Assembly: GCA_947476195.1 (NCBI GenBank)
Contig: CANJPT010000029.1
Location: 1 to 42,653 of the forward strand
DNA length: 42,653 bases
Direction: 5' to 3'
Source: Lewinellaceae bacterium
GTDB taxonomy: Bacteria > Bacteroidota > Bacteroidia > Chitinophagales > Saprospiraceae
Position numbers and translations under genes: made by a program. Shown here one piece after another: positions 8,387-15,798 of this stretch. The notes below the pieces were generated by a model, which saw nothing but the letters and a program-made list of their open reading frames with translations, did no database searches and was not told the DNA's origin. How positions within the stretch are numbered: position 1 is the stretch's first letter; every line of letters begins with the position of its first letter.

Positions 8387-8686
8387 TTATTTAAAATACA
8401 TCAAAATGGCACCAAATGCCGTGATCAACGCGATTAACACGGAAGCCATTTGAATAGAATACTTCATGTGACGCACGAAACTTTCGATTTCGTTGCGAAA
8501 TTGCGGGTAGCGGGGTAAGATCTCTTCCTCCAACTTTTGACGGTTGAAAATATGTGCTGCACCAAACTCAACTTTATTGCGCGTCAGCACACCGTAGACC
8601 TTTAATACTTTCGCTCGGAAGTAAACATTGACAAATAACATGGCCACAAAAAGGCCAATAACAATAGACAAGAGTATGGTATACAT
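8387..8686 (-). CDS. Small membrane protein of unknown function
   Basis: Protein of 99 residues with one transmembrane helix at each end (about 3-23 and 77-97) and a charged central part of ~50 residues, giving a hairpin topology. I do not recognise a named family. Its tight spacing (3 nt) to the SGNH pair points to a shared role, such as an anchor or partner in modifying a surface polymer; that is inference. The start ATG at 8686 lies 4 nt after a perfect -7 promoter box. Confidence 0.75.
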   Translation of the reverse strand: MYTILLSIVIGLFVAMLFVNVYFRAKVLKVYGVLTRNKVEFGAAHIFNRQKLEEEILPRYPQFRNEIESFVRHMKYSIQMASVLIALITAFGAILMYFK

Positions 8687-8690
8687 GGGG

Positions 8691-8698
8691 CAAAGGTA
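8691..8698 (-). promoter_or_regulatory. Bacteroidota -7 box upstream of the SGNH operon
   Basis: TACCTTTG on the minus strand is an exact match to TAnnTTTG. It ends 4 nt before the ATG at 8686, so the transcript should begin at the start codon (leaderless). A weak -33-like ATTG lies 17 nt further upstream. Confidence 0.55.
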
Positions 8699-8756
8699 AA
8701 ACGGACTTGGGTCCTCAATTAACTTTACCCAACTTTTACTTGGGAATTCTGTTTAA

Positions 8757-10589
8757 GTGCTGAAATTTACGCCCAATATGCAAAAAGAAGAACAAAAATC
8801 CCGTCCCAAACTTACGCGTGAAAGTCTTCGCGAAGCCCTCAAAATATTCGTTTACATCCGTCCTTACCGGGCTCAGTTCATCTTTGGATTGGTCTTGCTT
8901 TTTTTCGGAAGTACCGTATTTTTAGTTTTTCCAGCCTTAATAGGCCGTTCTCTTGACGTTGCTCAGGGGAATATACCGCAGGACATTGATTTGCCCAAAA
9001 TCGGGGTATGGCTCGTTTTGATCCTTGTCTTTCAAGGGATTGTATCCTATCTCCGGGTTATGATGTTTGCGCAGGTAAGCGAGCGAGGCACCGCCGATAT
9101 CCGGGTTGCACTCTATCGACGACTGATTTCTTTGCCCATTGTTTTTTTTGAAAAAAGCAGGGTGGGTGAACTCGTTAGCCGTCTTACCAACGATGTAGAA
9201 AAGCTTTACAATGCGTTTTACTTCGTACTTGCCGAATTTCTTCGGCAGATCATTATTTTGGTCGGTGGTATCGGGGTGCTTTGGTGGATGTCGCATCGGC
9301 TGGCGTTTGTTATGCTTGCCACGTTCCCCGTCATTGTCATTGGTGCTATGGTTTTTGGTCGATGGGTGCGCAAACTTTCCAAGCAGCGGCAGGATAAGTT
9401 GGGCGATACCAATACCATTCTGGATGAGACCTTGCAAAGCATACATGCCGTAAAGGCTTTCACCAACGAGCTTTTTGAGTCAAAACGCTATGGTCGCTCT
9501 AATTCAGAGGTAGTGCAAGTATCCATGCGGTATGCAAAGGGTCGGGCTGTGTTCGCAGTGTTCATTATAACGATGCTCTTTGGTGCTTTGTTCTTTGTGA
9601 TTTTGTACGGTATGCATATGGTACAAATTGATGCGGCTTTGCCGGTTGGTACCCCGGGAAAATTTACGGGTGGGGACCTGATCGCATTTATTACTTATAC
9701 CGCTGTAATTGGGGGAAGTATTGCAAGCTTGGGTAATTTTTATACTGAGCTGGTAGGCGCAGTAGGTGCTACCGAGCGTATTCGCGAAATTCTTAAATCT
9801 CCTTCTGAAGCGGAGGACCGCACCCGTTCTGGGGTAGTAGCAGGTCGTTTTCGGGGAAATATATCTTTTGAGCAAATTCAGTTTTCTTACCCTACTCGAG
9901 CCGATGTTGAGGTATTGAAAGGAGTAAGCCTAAATATACCTTCCGGAAAAAAAGTTGCGATCGTTGGTCAGAGTGGCGCGGGTAAATCTACCATTATGCA
10001 ATTGCTGCTTCAATTTCACTTCCCGCTTGGTGGAAAAATTCAATTGGATGGCAAGGATATTTACGACTACGAACTTGAATCCTATCGCCAAAACTTTGCC
10101 ATTGTACCACAGGAGGTGATTCTGTTTGGTGGCACGATCCGGGAAAATATTTTATACGGGAAGCCAGATGCTACGGAAGCTGAGATAGAATCTGCAGCGC
10201 GTCAGGCAAATACCTGGGACTTCATTTCGCTGTTTCCGGAGGGTCTGGATACCGTGGTTGGAGAACGGGGGATTAAACTTTCAGGCGGCCAGCGGCAGCG
10301 CATCGCGATTGCGAGGGCAATCTTACGTGATCCAAGTATCTTATTATTGGATGAAGCCACCTCTTCGCTGGATGCAGAATCAGAGAAAGTAGTGCAGGAG
10401 GCACTCAACCGCCTGATGGAAGGTCGCACAAGTATTATCATTGCACACAGGTTGGCTACGATCCGCGAGGTTGATTGTATTTATGTGCTGGAAAATGGAC
10501 ATATTGTTGAACAAGGTACGCATGATGAACTTTCAGCTAAAATTGACGGTGCGTATTCGAGCCTTGCTAAATTGCAATTTGAATCTTAA
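8757..10589 (+). CDS. MsbA-like ABC exporter (fused permease and ATPase)
   Basis: Half-transporter of about 603-610 residues that should work as a homodimer in the inner membrane. Residues ~35-340 form the six-helix type I exporter domain. The nucleotide-binding domain has Walker A GQSGAGKST (about 404-412), the signature LSGGQRQR (about 508), Walker B ILLLDEATS and the switch His in IIAHRLATI. The family includes lipid A flippases and drug exporters; substrate cannot be told from sequence, though lipid or multidrug export is most likely. The start is GTG 8757 or ATG 8778; the latter gives MQKEEQK and is slightly preferred by codon usage of starts. Confidence 0.9.
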   Translation: MLKFTPNMQKEEQKSRPKLTRESLREALKIFVYIRPYRAQFIFGLVLLFFGSTVFLVFPALIGRSLDVAQGNIPQDIDLPKIGVWLVLILVFQGIVSYLRVMMFAQVSERGTADIRVALYRRLISLPIVFFEKSRVGELVSRLTNDVEKLYNAFYFVLAEFLRQIIILVGGIGVLWWMSHRLAFVMLATFPVIVIGAMVFGRWVRKLSKQRQDKLGDTNTILDETLQSIHAVKAFTNELFESKRYGRSNSEVVQVSMRYAKGRAVFAVFIITMLFGALFFVILYGMHMVQIDAALPVGTPGKFTGGDLIAFITYTAVIGGSIASLGNFYTELVGAVGATERIREILKSPSEAEDRTRSGVVAGRFRGNISFEQIQFSYPTRADVEVLKGVSLNIPSGKKVAIVGQSGAGKSTIMQLLLQFHFPLGGKIQLDGKDIYDYELESYRQNFAIVPQEVILFGGTIRENILYGKPDATEAEIESAARQANTWDFISLFPEGLDTVVGERGIKLSGGQRQRIAIARAILRDPSILLLDEATSSLDAESEKVVQEALNRLMEGRTSIIIAHRLATIREVDCIYVLENGHIVEQGTHDELSAKIDGAYSSLAKLQFES

Positions 10590-10666
10590 ATCATATTTTC
10601 TGGCCAACCAATGCCATAAGCACTTGTAGACTTGGTGTAAATAGTGCTAACTTAATTTCAAAAACA

Positions 10667-11212
10667 ATGTCAAAATCAATCCTAAAACCTACTCCACAGG
10701 CAAAAAAAGTTGCGGATAGTAAGACCGTAATGACGGAACTAATAATGCCCAATGATACCAATCCAATGAGTCACCTGATGGGTGGTTATCTGATGCGATG
10801 GATGGACATTGTTTGCGCTATCTGCGCCGGTAAACATTGTGAATCGCATGTGGTGACTGCTGCCGTGGACCATATTTCATTTCAAAGCCCCATTTATCTG
10901 GGTGATGTTATCACCTTAGAAGCCTCCGTTACGAGGGCCTTTAATACCTCCGTTGAAATCTTTGTGGAGGTTTTTGCTAACAACATAAAAGGCCAGCTGC
11001 CTCGTCGGTGCAACCACGCCTACTTTACCTTTGTGGCCGTGGATGATAAGAAGAAAAATCCAATCCATGTGCCGCCTGTGTTGCCCTTGTCCAACGAAGA
11101 ACAGCAACTTTTTGAAGGCGCGGCACGTCGCAGGGAACTCCGACTTATTCTCTCCGGTCGGATCAAAGCGAAGGATGCTACCTTGCTTCGTCAATACTTC
11201 ACGGATATCTAG
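10667..11212 (+). CDS. Hotdog-fold acyl-CoA thioesterase (YciA-like)
   Basis: Hydrolyses acyl-CoA thioesters. The 181-residue protein has a single hotdog domain: the NPMSHLMGGYLMRWMD stretch includes the conserved central-helix region with an acidic residue, followed by VVTAAVDHISFQSPIYLGDVI, a hallmark of the YciA/ACOT branch. The C-terminal ~50 residues (REL...KAKDATLLRQYFTD) are longer than in E. coli YciA (132 residues) and resemble the extension seen in other Bacteroidota and Gram-positive homologues. It follows the ABC exporter by 77 nt and precedes the glycosyltransferase by 38 nt. Confidence 0.88.
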   Translation: MSKSILKPTPQAKKVADSKTVMTELIMPNDTNPMSHLMGGYLMRWMDIVCAICAGKHCESHVVTAAVDHISFQSPIYLGDVITLEASVTRAFNTSVEIFVEVFANNIKGQLPRRCNHAYFTFVAVDDKKKNPIHVPPVLPLSNEEQQLFEGAARRRELRLILSGRIKAKDATLLRQYFTDI

Positions 11213-11245
11213 CTTGGATGGTCGCATAACTGCGCTGTATCTTCG
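11213..11245 (+). promoter_or_regulatory. Bacteroidota -33/-7 promoter for the GT2 gene
   Basis: CTTG (11213-11216), 21 nt, then TATCTTCG (11238-11245). Each box has one mismatch to TTTG / TAnnTTTG, and the spacing equals that of the tRNA-His promoter in this window. The -7 box ends 5 nt before the ATG at 11251, predicting a transcript without a leader. Confidence 0.5.
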
Positions 11246-11250
11246 CCGCT

Positions 11251-12219
11251 ATGTCAGGTTCTGTTCGTCAATCATTTCTTTCAGTTGTTGGTGTGATGCA
11301 ATCACATCGGGAGGTCCGACAATTGGCTGCCTGGTTAGATGGGCTTTACAGCGAATTGACTAAAAATTTCAGTCACTTTGAATTTGTATTGGTGAATAAT
11401 GGTTGCGATTCGGCAAGCATTGAAGACGCAATCCAACCGCTTTCAGAAGACCTGCGGAAAAACATATTCCTGCTTAACCTGAGTACACCGGTCAATCGTG
11501 ATAATGCAATATTAGCGGGTCTGGATCGCGCCAATGGAGATTATACGGTAGTTTTTGAGTTTGATTTTGTTGAAAAACCGGCACTTGTAACCCAAATGTG
11601 GGAAACTGCCCAGACTGGTAAAGACATTGTCTATCTCCGTGCCAAAGAGCGTCGTTTGTCGCCGGCACAAAGGTTGTTGTACCGGATTTTTTACTTTATT
11701 TTAAGCCGTTATTCTCATTTACGGATTGATCCCTGGGCACATCAAACCAGACTAATCAGCCGCCGGGCACTCAATTCGCTGCTTCGTCTTCGCGAAAACA
11801 GCCGCTACCTGAAAGCTAATTATGCCCTTGTGGGCTATTCTACAGCGAGTATTCCTGTCAAAGAGCCCCTGCAGCCTGATCAGGCGACTAGTTTTGGAGA
11901 ACAATTTCGCAGCGCATTGGTCGTAGTCACCTCCTTCACAACGTTCCTTAGAAGCCTTCTGTTGTGGATTTTTCTGTTCTCTGTTCTGGTGGCAGTAGCA
12001 GCAATTTTTAATGCAGTGAAGGTAAAACTCACAAACGTGGATATCTTTGGGGAGCACGTTGAAAGCCTCTCAGGCTGGGCCTTTTTGGTCGTACTGATGT
12101 CGGTTTTTTTCGCCCTTACCTGCTTGATCCTCTATGTAATGTCTATTTATTTGTCCAATATTTACAGTGAGATTAAGAATCGTCCGCTTTACATCATTGA
12201 GTCGGTCAGGCGGTTTTAA
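11251..12219 (+). CDS. GT2-family glycosyltransferase, dolichyl/undecaprenyl-phosphate sugar synthase type
   Basis: Membrane-bound family 2 glycosyltransferase of 322 residues. A GT-A domain covers about 1-220: SVVGVMQSHREVRQ at the start, then VLVNNGCDSASIEDA for nucleotide binding and a poorly conserved acidic metal-binding motif FEFDFVEKPAL where DxD is expected. Two hydrophobic helices (about 228-255 and 268-295) anchor it, as in GtrB/DPM1-like enzymes that charge a polyprenyl phosphate with a sugar. The weak DxD motif is notable; it may limit confidence in activity. The sugar and acceptor are unknown. Confidence 0.82.
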   Translation: MSGSVRQSFLSVVGVMQSHREVRQLAAWLDGLYSELTKNFSHFEFVLVNNGCDSASIEDAIQPLSEDLRKNIFLLNLSTPVNRDNAILAGLDRANGDYTVVFEFDFVEKPALVTQMWETAQTGKDIVYLRAKERRLSPAQRLLYRIFYFILSRYSHLRIDPWAHQTRLISRRALNSLLRLRENSRYLKANYALVGYSTASIPVKEPLQPDQATSFGEQFRSALVVVTSFTTFLRSLLLWIFLFSVLVAVAAIFNAVKVKLTNVDIFGEHVESLSGWAFLVVLMSVFFALTCLILYVMSIYLSNIYSEIKNRPLYIIESVRRF

Positions 12220-12284
12220 TTGAATAGTCCTTGGCGGTTTTTACACATAATACCCCAATCCAATATCCAACGTCTTCCCATCCA

Positions 12285-14195
12285 ATGTCCTCCCCCTTAG
12301 AGATCCTTCAAAAATACTGGGGTTACGATGCTTTCAGGCCATTGCAGGAGGATATCGTGCGTTCTGCCTTGGATGGCCGCGATACCCTTGCGCTATTGCC
12401 CACAGGAGGCGGAAAATCTATTTGTTTTCAAGTGCCAACGCTTTGTCGGCCTGGAATTTGCTTAGTAATCTCCCCGCTGATTGCGTTGATGAAAGATCAG
12501 GTCCATAATCTGGATCGGCGGGGCATTCCGGCAGCAGCCATTTATTCCGGAATGAGTTACCGCCAGATTGATATGGTTTTTGAAAACGCCTGCAATGGTC
12601 AGTATAAGTTTCTTTACGTCAGTCCTGAACGTTTACAGACACCCATGGCGCGCGAACGGATTAAGCGCATGAACATTAATCTGCTGGCGGTAGATGAAGC
12701 ACACTGCGTGAGTCAATGGGGATACGATTTCAGACCGCCTTATTTGCAGATCACTGAAATCAGAGCACTTATCCCCAAGGTTCCTTTGCTAGCCCTCACC
12801 GCGACGGCTACTGCTGAGGTGCTGGAGGATGTTCAGGACAAACTTGGCTTTCGGGAGCGAAATGTTTTCAGGCAAAGTTTTGTTCGAAGCAATCTTTCCT
12901 ATTCGGTTTTATATGAAGATAAGAAGCGGGAAAAGTTGATTGACATCCTCCGTCGTGTACCGGGTACTGGAATTGTTTATGCCAGAAGTCGGGGCGAAAC
13001 CAAAGAAATTGCGCATTTTTTGACTCAGAAAGGTGTTAATGCGGATTTCTATCATGCCGGTTTGCCAGGAGATGAACGCAGTGCAAAACAAGAAGCCTGG
13101 GTGGCAGGGAAGACCCGCATCATTGTAAGCACCAATGCATTTGGTATGGGTATTGATAAACCAGATGTGCGCATCGTTGTGCATCTCAATCTGCCAGACA
13201 CCCTGGAAGCTTATTTTCAGGAGGCTGGGCGGGGTGGCCGAGACGGACAAAAATCTTATGCTACGCTGCTTTATGCACCCGGGGATGGAGCGACACTTCG
13301 CTTTCATTTGCAGTCAGCATTCCCGGCACTGGAACTGGTCCGCAGAGTCTATCAGGCACTTGGGAGTCATACGCAACTCGCCATTGGTGCTGGTTTGGGT
13401 GAGAGTTTTGATTTTGACCTTGCCAACTTTTGTCAGACATTCAGGTTCGATCAGGCGCCTACGCATGCAGCCCTTCGATTGTTGGAATTAGAAGGCTGGA
13501 TCTTTTTGAGCGATGCCTCAGCTTCCCCTGCCCGCGCTCATGTTACGGCTACCCGGGAAGCACTTTATGATTACCAGATCCGTAATAAACAGGCGGATAC
13601 AATACTCAAAACCTTGCTTCGTGCTTACCCTGGCATGCAATCAGATTTTGTCGATATTAGTGAAATGGTGGTCGCCAAATACGCAAAATTGCCCCTAGAA
13701 GTGGTGCAGCATGTGTTGCTAAATGCTCAAAAAGAGGGTATGATACTTTACGAGCCCCGCAAAGAAAGGCCCCAATTGACCTTTACACGGGAGCGGGTGG
13801 CCGCAGAAAATCTCATTATCGATCTCCAAAAGTTCAATTTACGCAAGCAGCGTGCAGAAGTACGGGTGGAGCATGCCATCCGTTTTGCAGAAACCCAGCA
13901 TTGCCGTAGTCAACAACTATTGGCCTATTTTGGGGAGCCCGACAGTAAAATTTGTGGGATCTGTGATGTGTGTACTGGAAGGCACAAGGTTGAATTGCCC
14001 GTTTCTACTTTTGAAAGTTACGAGAAAAAAATTCGGGAAATACTTCGGCATGAACCACTTCCACTCGAGGAGATTTTACAAGGTTTTGCCCTAAAACGAC
14101 AGGATGTGGTGGCGCAGGTCTTAAATTATTTGGTGAGTGAGGGTAAGTTGGTAGAAGGAGCGGACGGAAGAATCGGATTTGTACCAGAGTATTAA
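12285..14195 (+). CDS. recQ: RecQ-type ATP-dependent DNA helicase
   Basis: 3'-5' superfamily 2 helicase for recombination and replication-fork repair; 636 residues from ATG 12285. Motif I is LLPTGGGKSICFQVP, motif II AVDEAHCVSQWG with the aromatic-rich loop WGYDFRPPY, motif III LALTATAT and motif VI EAGRGGRDG. The zinc-binding part has cysteines in HCRSQQLLAYFG and ICGICDVC, followed by a winged-helix region. No clear HRDC domain is visible at the C-terminus, which ends in a short helical module. A TTG at 12231 would add 18 residues lacking family similarity, so the ATG matching the conserved helicase start (LEILQKYWGYDAFRPLQ) is preferred. Confidence 0.94.
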   Translation: MSSPLEILQKYWGYDAFRPLQEDIVRSALDGRDTLALLPTGGGKSICFQVPTLCRPGICLVISPLIALMKDQVHNLDRRGIPAAAIYSGMSYRQIDMVFENACNGQYKFLYVSPERLQTPMARERIKRMNINLLAVDEAHCVSQWGYDFRPPYLQITEIRALIPKVPLLALTATATAEVLEDVQDKLGFRERNVFRQSFVRSNLSYSVLYEDKKREKLIDILRRVPGTGIVYARSRGETKEIAHFLTQKGVNADFYHAGLPGDERSAKQEAWVAGKTRIIVSTNAFGMGIDKPDVRIVVHLNLPDTLEAYFQEAGRGGRDGQKSYATLLYAPGDGATLRFHLQSAFPALELVRRVYQALGSHTQLAIGAGLGESFDFDLANFCQTFRFDQAPTHAALRLLELEGWIFLSDASASPARAHVTATREALYDYQIRNKQADTILKTLLRAYPGMQSDFVDISEMVVAKYAKLPLEVVQHVLLNAQKEGMILYEPRKERPQLTFTRERVAAENLIIDLQKFNLRKQRAEVRVEHAIRFAETQHCRSQQLLAYFGEPDSKICGICDVCTGRHKVELPVSTFESYEKKIREILRHEPLPLEEILQGFALKRQDVVAQVLNYLVSEGKLVEGADGRIGFVPEY

Positions 14196-14309
14196 AATGT
14201 GGAAAACGAGCATCCTAAAAGACCTGAACGGAACATTTTTTATTTACAAAAAAGTGTGCGGCGAAATTGACACACCTTATTTCACCATGTAGGCCAGCCG
14301 CGCTTCCGT

Positions 14310-14342
14310 AGACCTTCCAGGTTTTTAAAACCTGGAAGGTCT
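14310..14342. repeat. 33-bp near-perfect palindrome
   Basis: AGACCTTCCAGGTTTT (14310-14325), one T, then its exact complement AAAACCTGGAAGGTCT (14327-14342). It lies between recQ and aroK, about 115 nt after the recQ stop. It could fold as a terminator-like hairpin for either strand but has no clear T-run after the stem. From memory, closely similar palindromes recur in Bacteroidota genomes, so it is probably a dispersed REP-like repeat; counting copies would settle this. Confidence 0.8.
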
Positions 14343-14350
14343 GTGCACCT

Positions 14351-14470
14351 TTCATCACCAAGGATCTGCTCCCATATTTTAGTCCGATCGAGCAACTGAA
14401 AATAGTTTGGAAGCAGACAATAGGTGTAGATTTCCAAGACTGGCAGCAGGTTTTTCGTACTTTATACTAA
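14351..14470 (+). pseudogene. Possible transposase C-terminal remnant
   Basis: An open frame ending in TAA at 14468-14470 translates to FITKDLLPYFSPIEQLKIVW followed by KQTIGVDFQDW. The pattern LLPYFSPIE...W resembles the PYSPxLNPIE...W block near the third catalytic residue of IS630-like DDE transposases. There is no start codon or upstream domain, and the palindrome ends 8 nt before it. This is a weak call based on one motif; a chance open frame is a real alternative. Apart from this and the palindrome nothing is seen in 14196-14473. Confidence 0.3.
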
Positions 14471-14473
14471 GTT

Positions 14474-15001
14474 TCATTCGATCCCTTCAAATTGAACCAT
14501 CAGCTTTTCCAAAAAATCAACCTCAGCGTCCCTTTGCTCCAAAATCACCTTGGCACGCAAATAAAAAGGCTCCCGTTTCGCCAGCTTTTTTTCAATAAAA
14601 CCCTCAAGATCCCGCTCACTGACCCCGGCAAGTAAGGGTCGAAATCCCTTTTCATGGCTTAACCTTTTAGCCAGTAGGGTAGGGGGCGTCTTCAGGTAGA
14701 TCGTTGTGCCCATCGTATTCATCCAGGTCATATTGTCGAAGAAACAGGGCGTTCCGCCGCCAGTTGCTATGATCGATGGCGGCAAGTCAGCGAGATTTAG
14801 CAGTGTATCCCGCTCAATTTCCCTAAAAGCGGATTCACCCTTTTTAGAAAAAATGCGTGCAATGCTTTGTCCGGAATATTTTGAGATACAATCGTCCAGA
14901 TCGAGAAAGGGCAAGCCCGTTTTATGGGCCAAAAGCTGTCCCCAATAGGTTTTGCCGCAGCCCATAAAACCAATAAGAAAAAGGTGCTGTCTGGTTTGCA
15001 T
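14474..15001 (-). CDS. aroK: Shikimate kinase
   Basis: Phosphorylates shikimate at O3 with ATP in the chorismate pathway. The 175 residues from ATG 15001 match the usual size. P-loop GFMGCGKTYWG (about 11-21), the shikimate-binding DLDD (Asp34/36/37) and the Arg in SAFREIE (Arg60), the ATGGG motif, and the lid arginine in GFRPLL are all present. An in-frame start 30 nt upstream would place extra residues before the conserved beginning and is less likely. It is transcribed alone and diverges from the DUF1573 gene; a perfect -7 box sits 27 nt upstream. Confidence 0.95.
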   Translation of the reverse strand: MQTRQHLFLIGFMGCGKTYWGQLLAHKTGLPFLDLDDCISKYSGQSIARIFSKKGESAFREIERDTLLNLADLPPSIIATGGGTPCFFDNMTWMNTMGTTIYLKTPPTLLAKRLSHEKGFRPLLAGVSERDLEGFIEKKLAKREPFYLRAKVILEQRDAEVDFLEKLMVQFEGIE

Positions 15002-15028
15002 ATCGTTTGACCCAAAGAAGCTTAATCG

Positions 15029-15036
15029 CAAAGGTA
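15029..15036 (-). promoter_or_regulatory. -7 box for aroK
   Basis: TACCTTTG on the minus strand, an exact match to TAnnTTTG, 27 nt before the aroK ATG. It is one half of a back-to-back pair with 15044-15051; no good -33 TTTG is seen at 19-23 nt. Confidence 0.55.
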
Positions 15037-15043
15037 GCCGCCT

Positions 15044-15051
15044 TACCTTTG
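15044..15051 (+). promoter_or_regulatory. -7 box for the DUF1573 gene
   Basis: TACCTTTG on the plus strand, identical in sequence to the aroK box on the other strand and separated from it by 7 nt. It lies 31 nt before ATG 15083. The two boxes make an inverted repeat (CGCAAAGGTA / TACCTTTGCG). Confidence 0.55.
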
Positions 15052-15082
15052 CGGTCCATTATTCACATAAAACTTATTTTCT

Positions 15083-15559
15083 ATGAAAAAGAGCCTTTTT
15101 TTGATCATAATGATTGCTTTCACCTGGACTTCCTGTAAAAATGACAGTGGAGGCGTTCAGGAGATCCGTGGCGGCGGGCCTAATAGTGACCTTATCCGAA
15201 ATCCTGCAACCGCCAATATGCCTACAGACACCAATCAACTGGCGCGTATTGTTTTTGAACAGCCGGAATACGATTTTGGCACTGTAAAGGAAGGAGAAGT
15301 TGTTACCCAAACGTTCAAATTTACCAATGTTGGGAAGGTGCCACTTACGATTTTGAAATGTCGCTCTTCCTGCGGCTGTACTGTTCCAGAGTGGCCGGAA
15401 GAGCCGATTCCGCCTGGAGGAACCAATGTAATTTCTGCGAAATTCAATACGGAAGGAAAATCAAACGAACAGAAAAAGGTAATTACGGTCACCGCCAATA
15501 CGTATCCTAATGAGAGCAAGGTGGTTATTAAAGGGATTGTGACCCCGGTCAAAGGGTAA
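15083..15559 (+). CDS. DUF1573 domain lipoprotein
   Basis: Exported protein of 158 residues with a lipoprotein signal (TWTSC, Cys18) and a single DUF1573 domain. The diagnostic stretch is FDFGTVKEGE-like (YDFGTVKEGEVVTQTFKFTN), followed by LKCRSSCGCTVPEWP and PPGGTNVISAKFNTEGK, an immunoglobulin-like fold related to ASPM/SPD-2/Hydin domains. Function is unknown; the family is abundant in Bacteroidota cell envelopes. A strong hairpin terminator follows about 50 nt after the stop. Confidence 0.9.
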   Translation: MKKSLFLIIMIAFTWTSCKNDSGGVQEIRGGGPNSDLIRNPATANMPTDTNQLARIVFEQPEYDFGTVKEGEVVTQTFKFTNVGKVPLTILKCRSSCGCTVPEWPEEPIPPGGTNVISAKFNTEGKSNEQKKVITVTANTYPNESKVVIKGIVTPVKG

Positions 15560-15609
15560 CTTTAGGTAGTTTTAAAAATGCTTGTTGTTCCACCGTTCCT
15601 TAAAAAGAT

Positions 15610-15641
15610 AAAGCGGCGTCACGTTATCGTGACACCGCTTT
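15610..15641. terminator. Bidirectional intrinsic terminator
   Basis: Stem AAAGCGG-c-GTCACG / CGTGAC-a-CCGCTTT with loop TTAT. The right side continues TTTATTAATT and the left side TAAAAAGATA, so it can end transcripts from the DUF1573 gene (plus) and from tRNA-His (minus), which converge here. Confidence 0.85.
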
Positions 15642-15651
15642 ATTAATTCTG

Positions 15652-15726
15652 GGAGGATGAGGGGTCTCGAACCCCCGACCTTCGGAACCACAAACCGACG
15701 CTCTAACCAACTGAGCTACAACCTCC
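15652..15726 (-). tRNA. tRNA-His (GTG)
   Basis: Cloverleaf on the minus strand: acceptor GGAGGTTG / CATCCTCC including the extra G-1 paired to C73 that identifies tRNA-His; D-arm GCTC-AGTTGGTTA-GAGC; anticodon loop TTGTGGT with anticodon GTG; T-arm GGGGG-TTCGAGA-CCCCT. One U-U mismatch occurs in the acceptor stem and one at the base of the anticodon loop. The terminal CCA is not encoded in full (only CA follows C73), so it must be added after transcription. Confidence 0.95.
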
Positions 15727-15746
15727 ATTTTACACTTAAGCGGGTG

Positions 15747-15779
15747 CAAAGATAGCAGCCCATTTCTAAAAAAGCCAAA
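15747..15779 (-). promoter_or_regulatory. Consensus Bacteroidota promoter of tRNA-His
   Basis: On the minus strand, TTTG (15779-15776), 21 nt, TATCTTTG (15754-15747): exact matches to both the -33 and the -7 consensus. The -7 box ends 20 nt before the mature tRNA 5' end, leaving a short leader to be removed by RNase P. Confidence 0.75.
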
Positions 15780-15798
15780 CACTGACCCGAGTAAAAAT

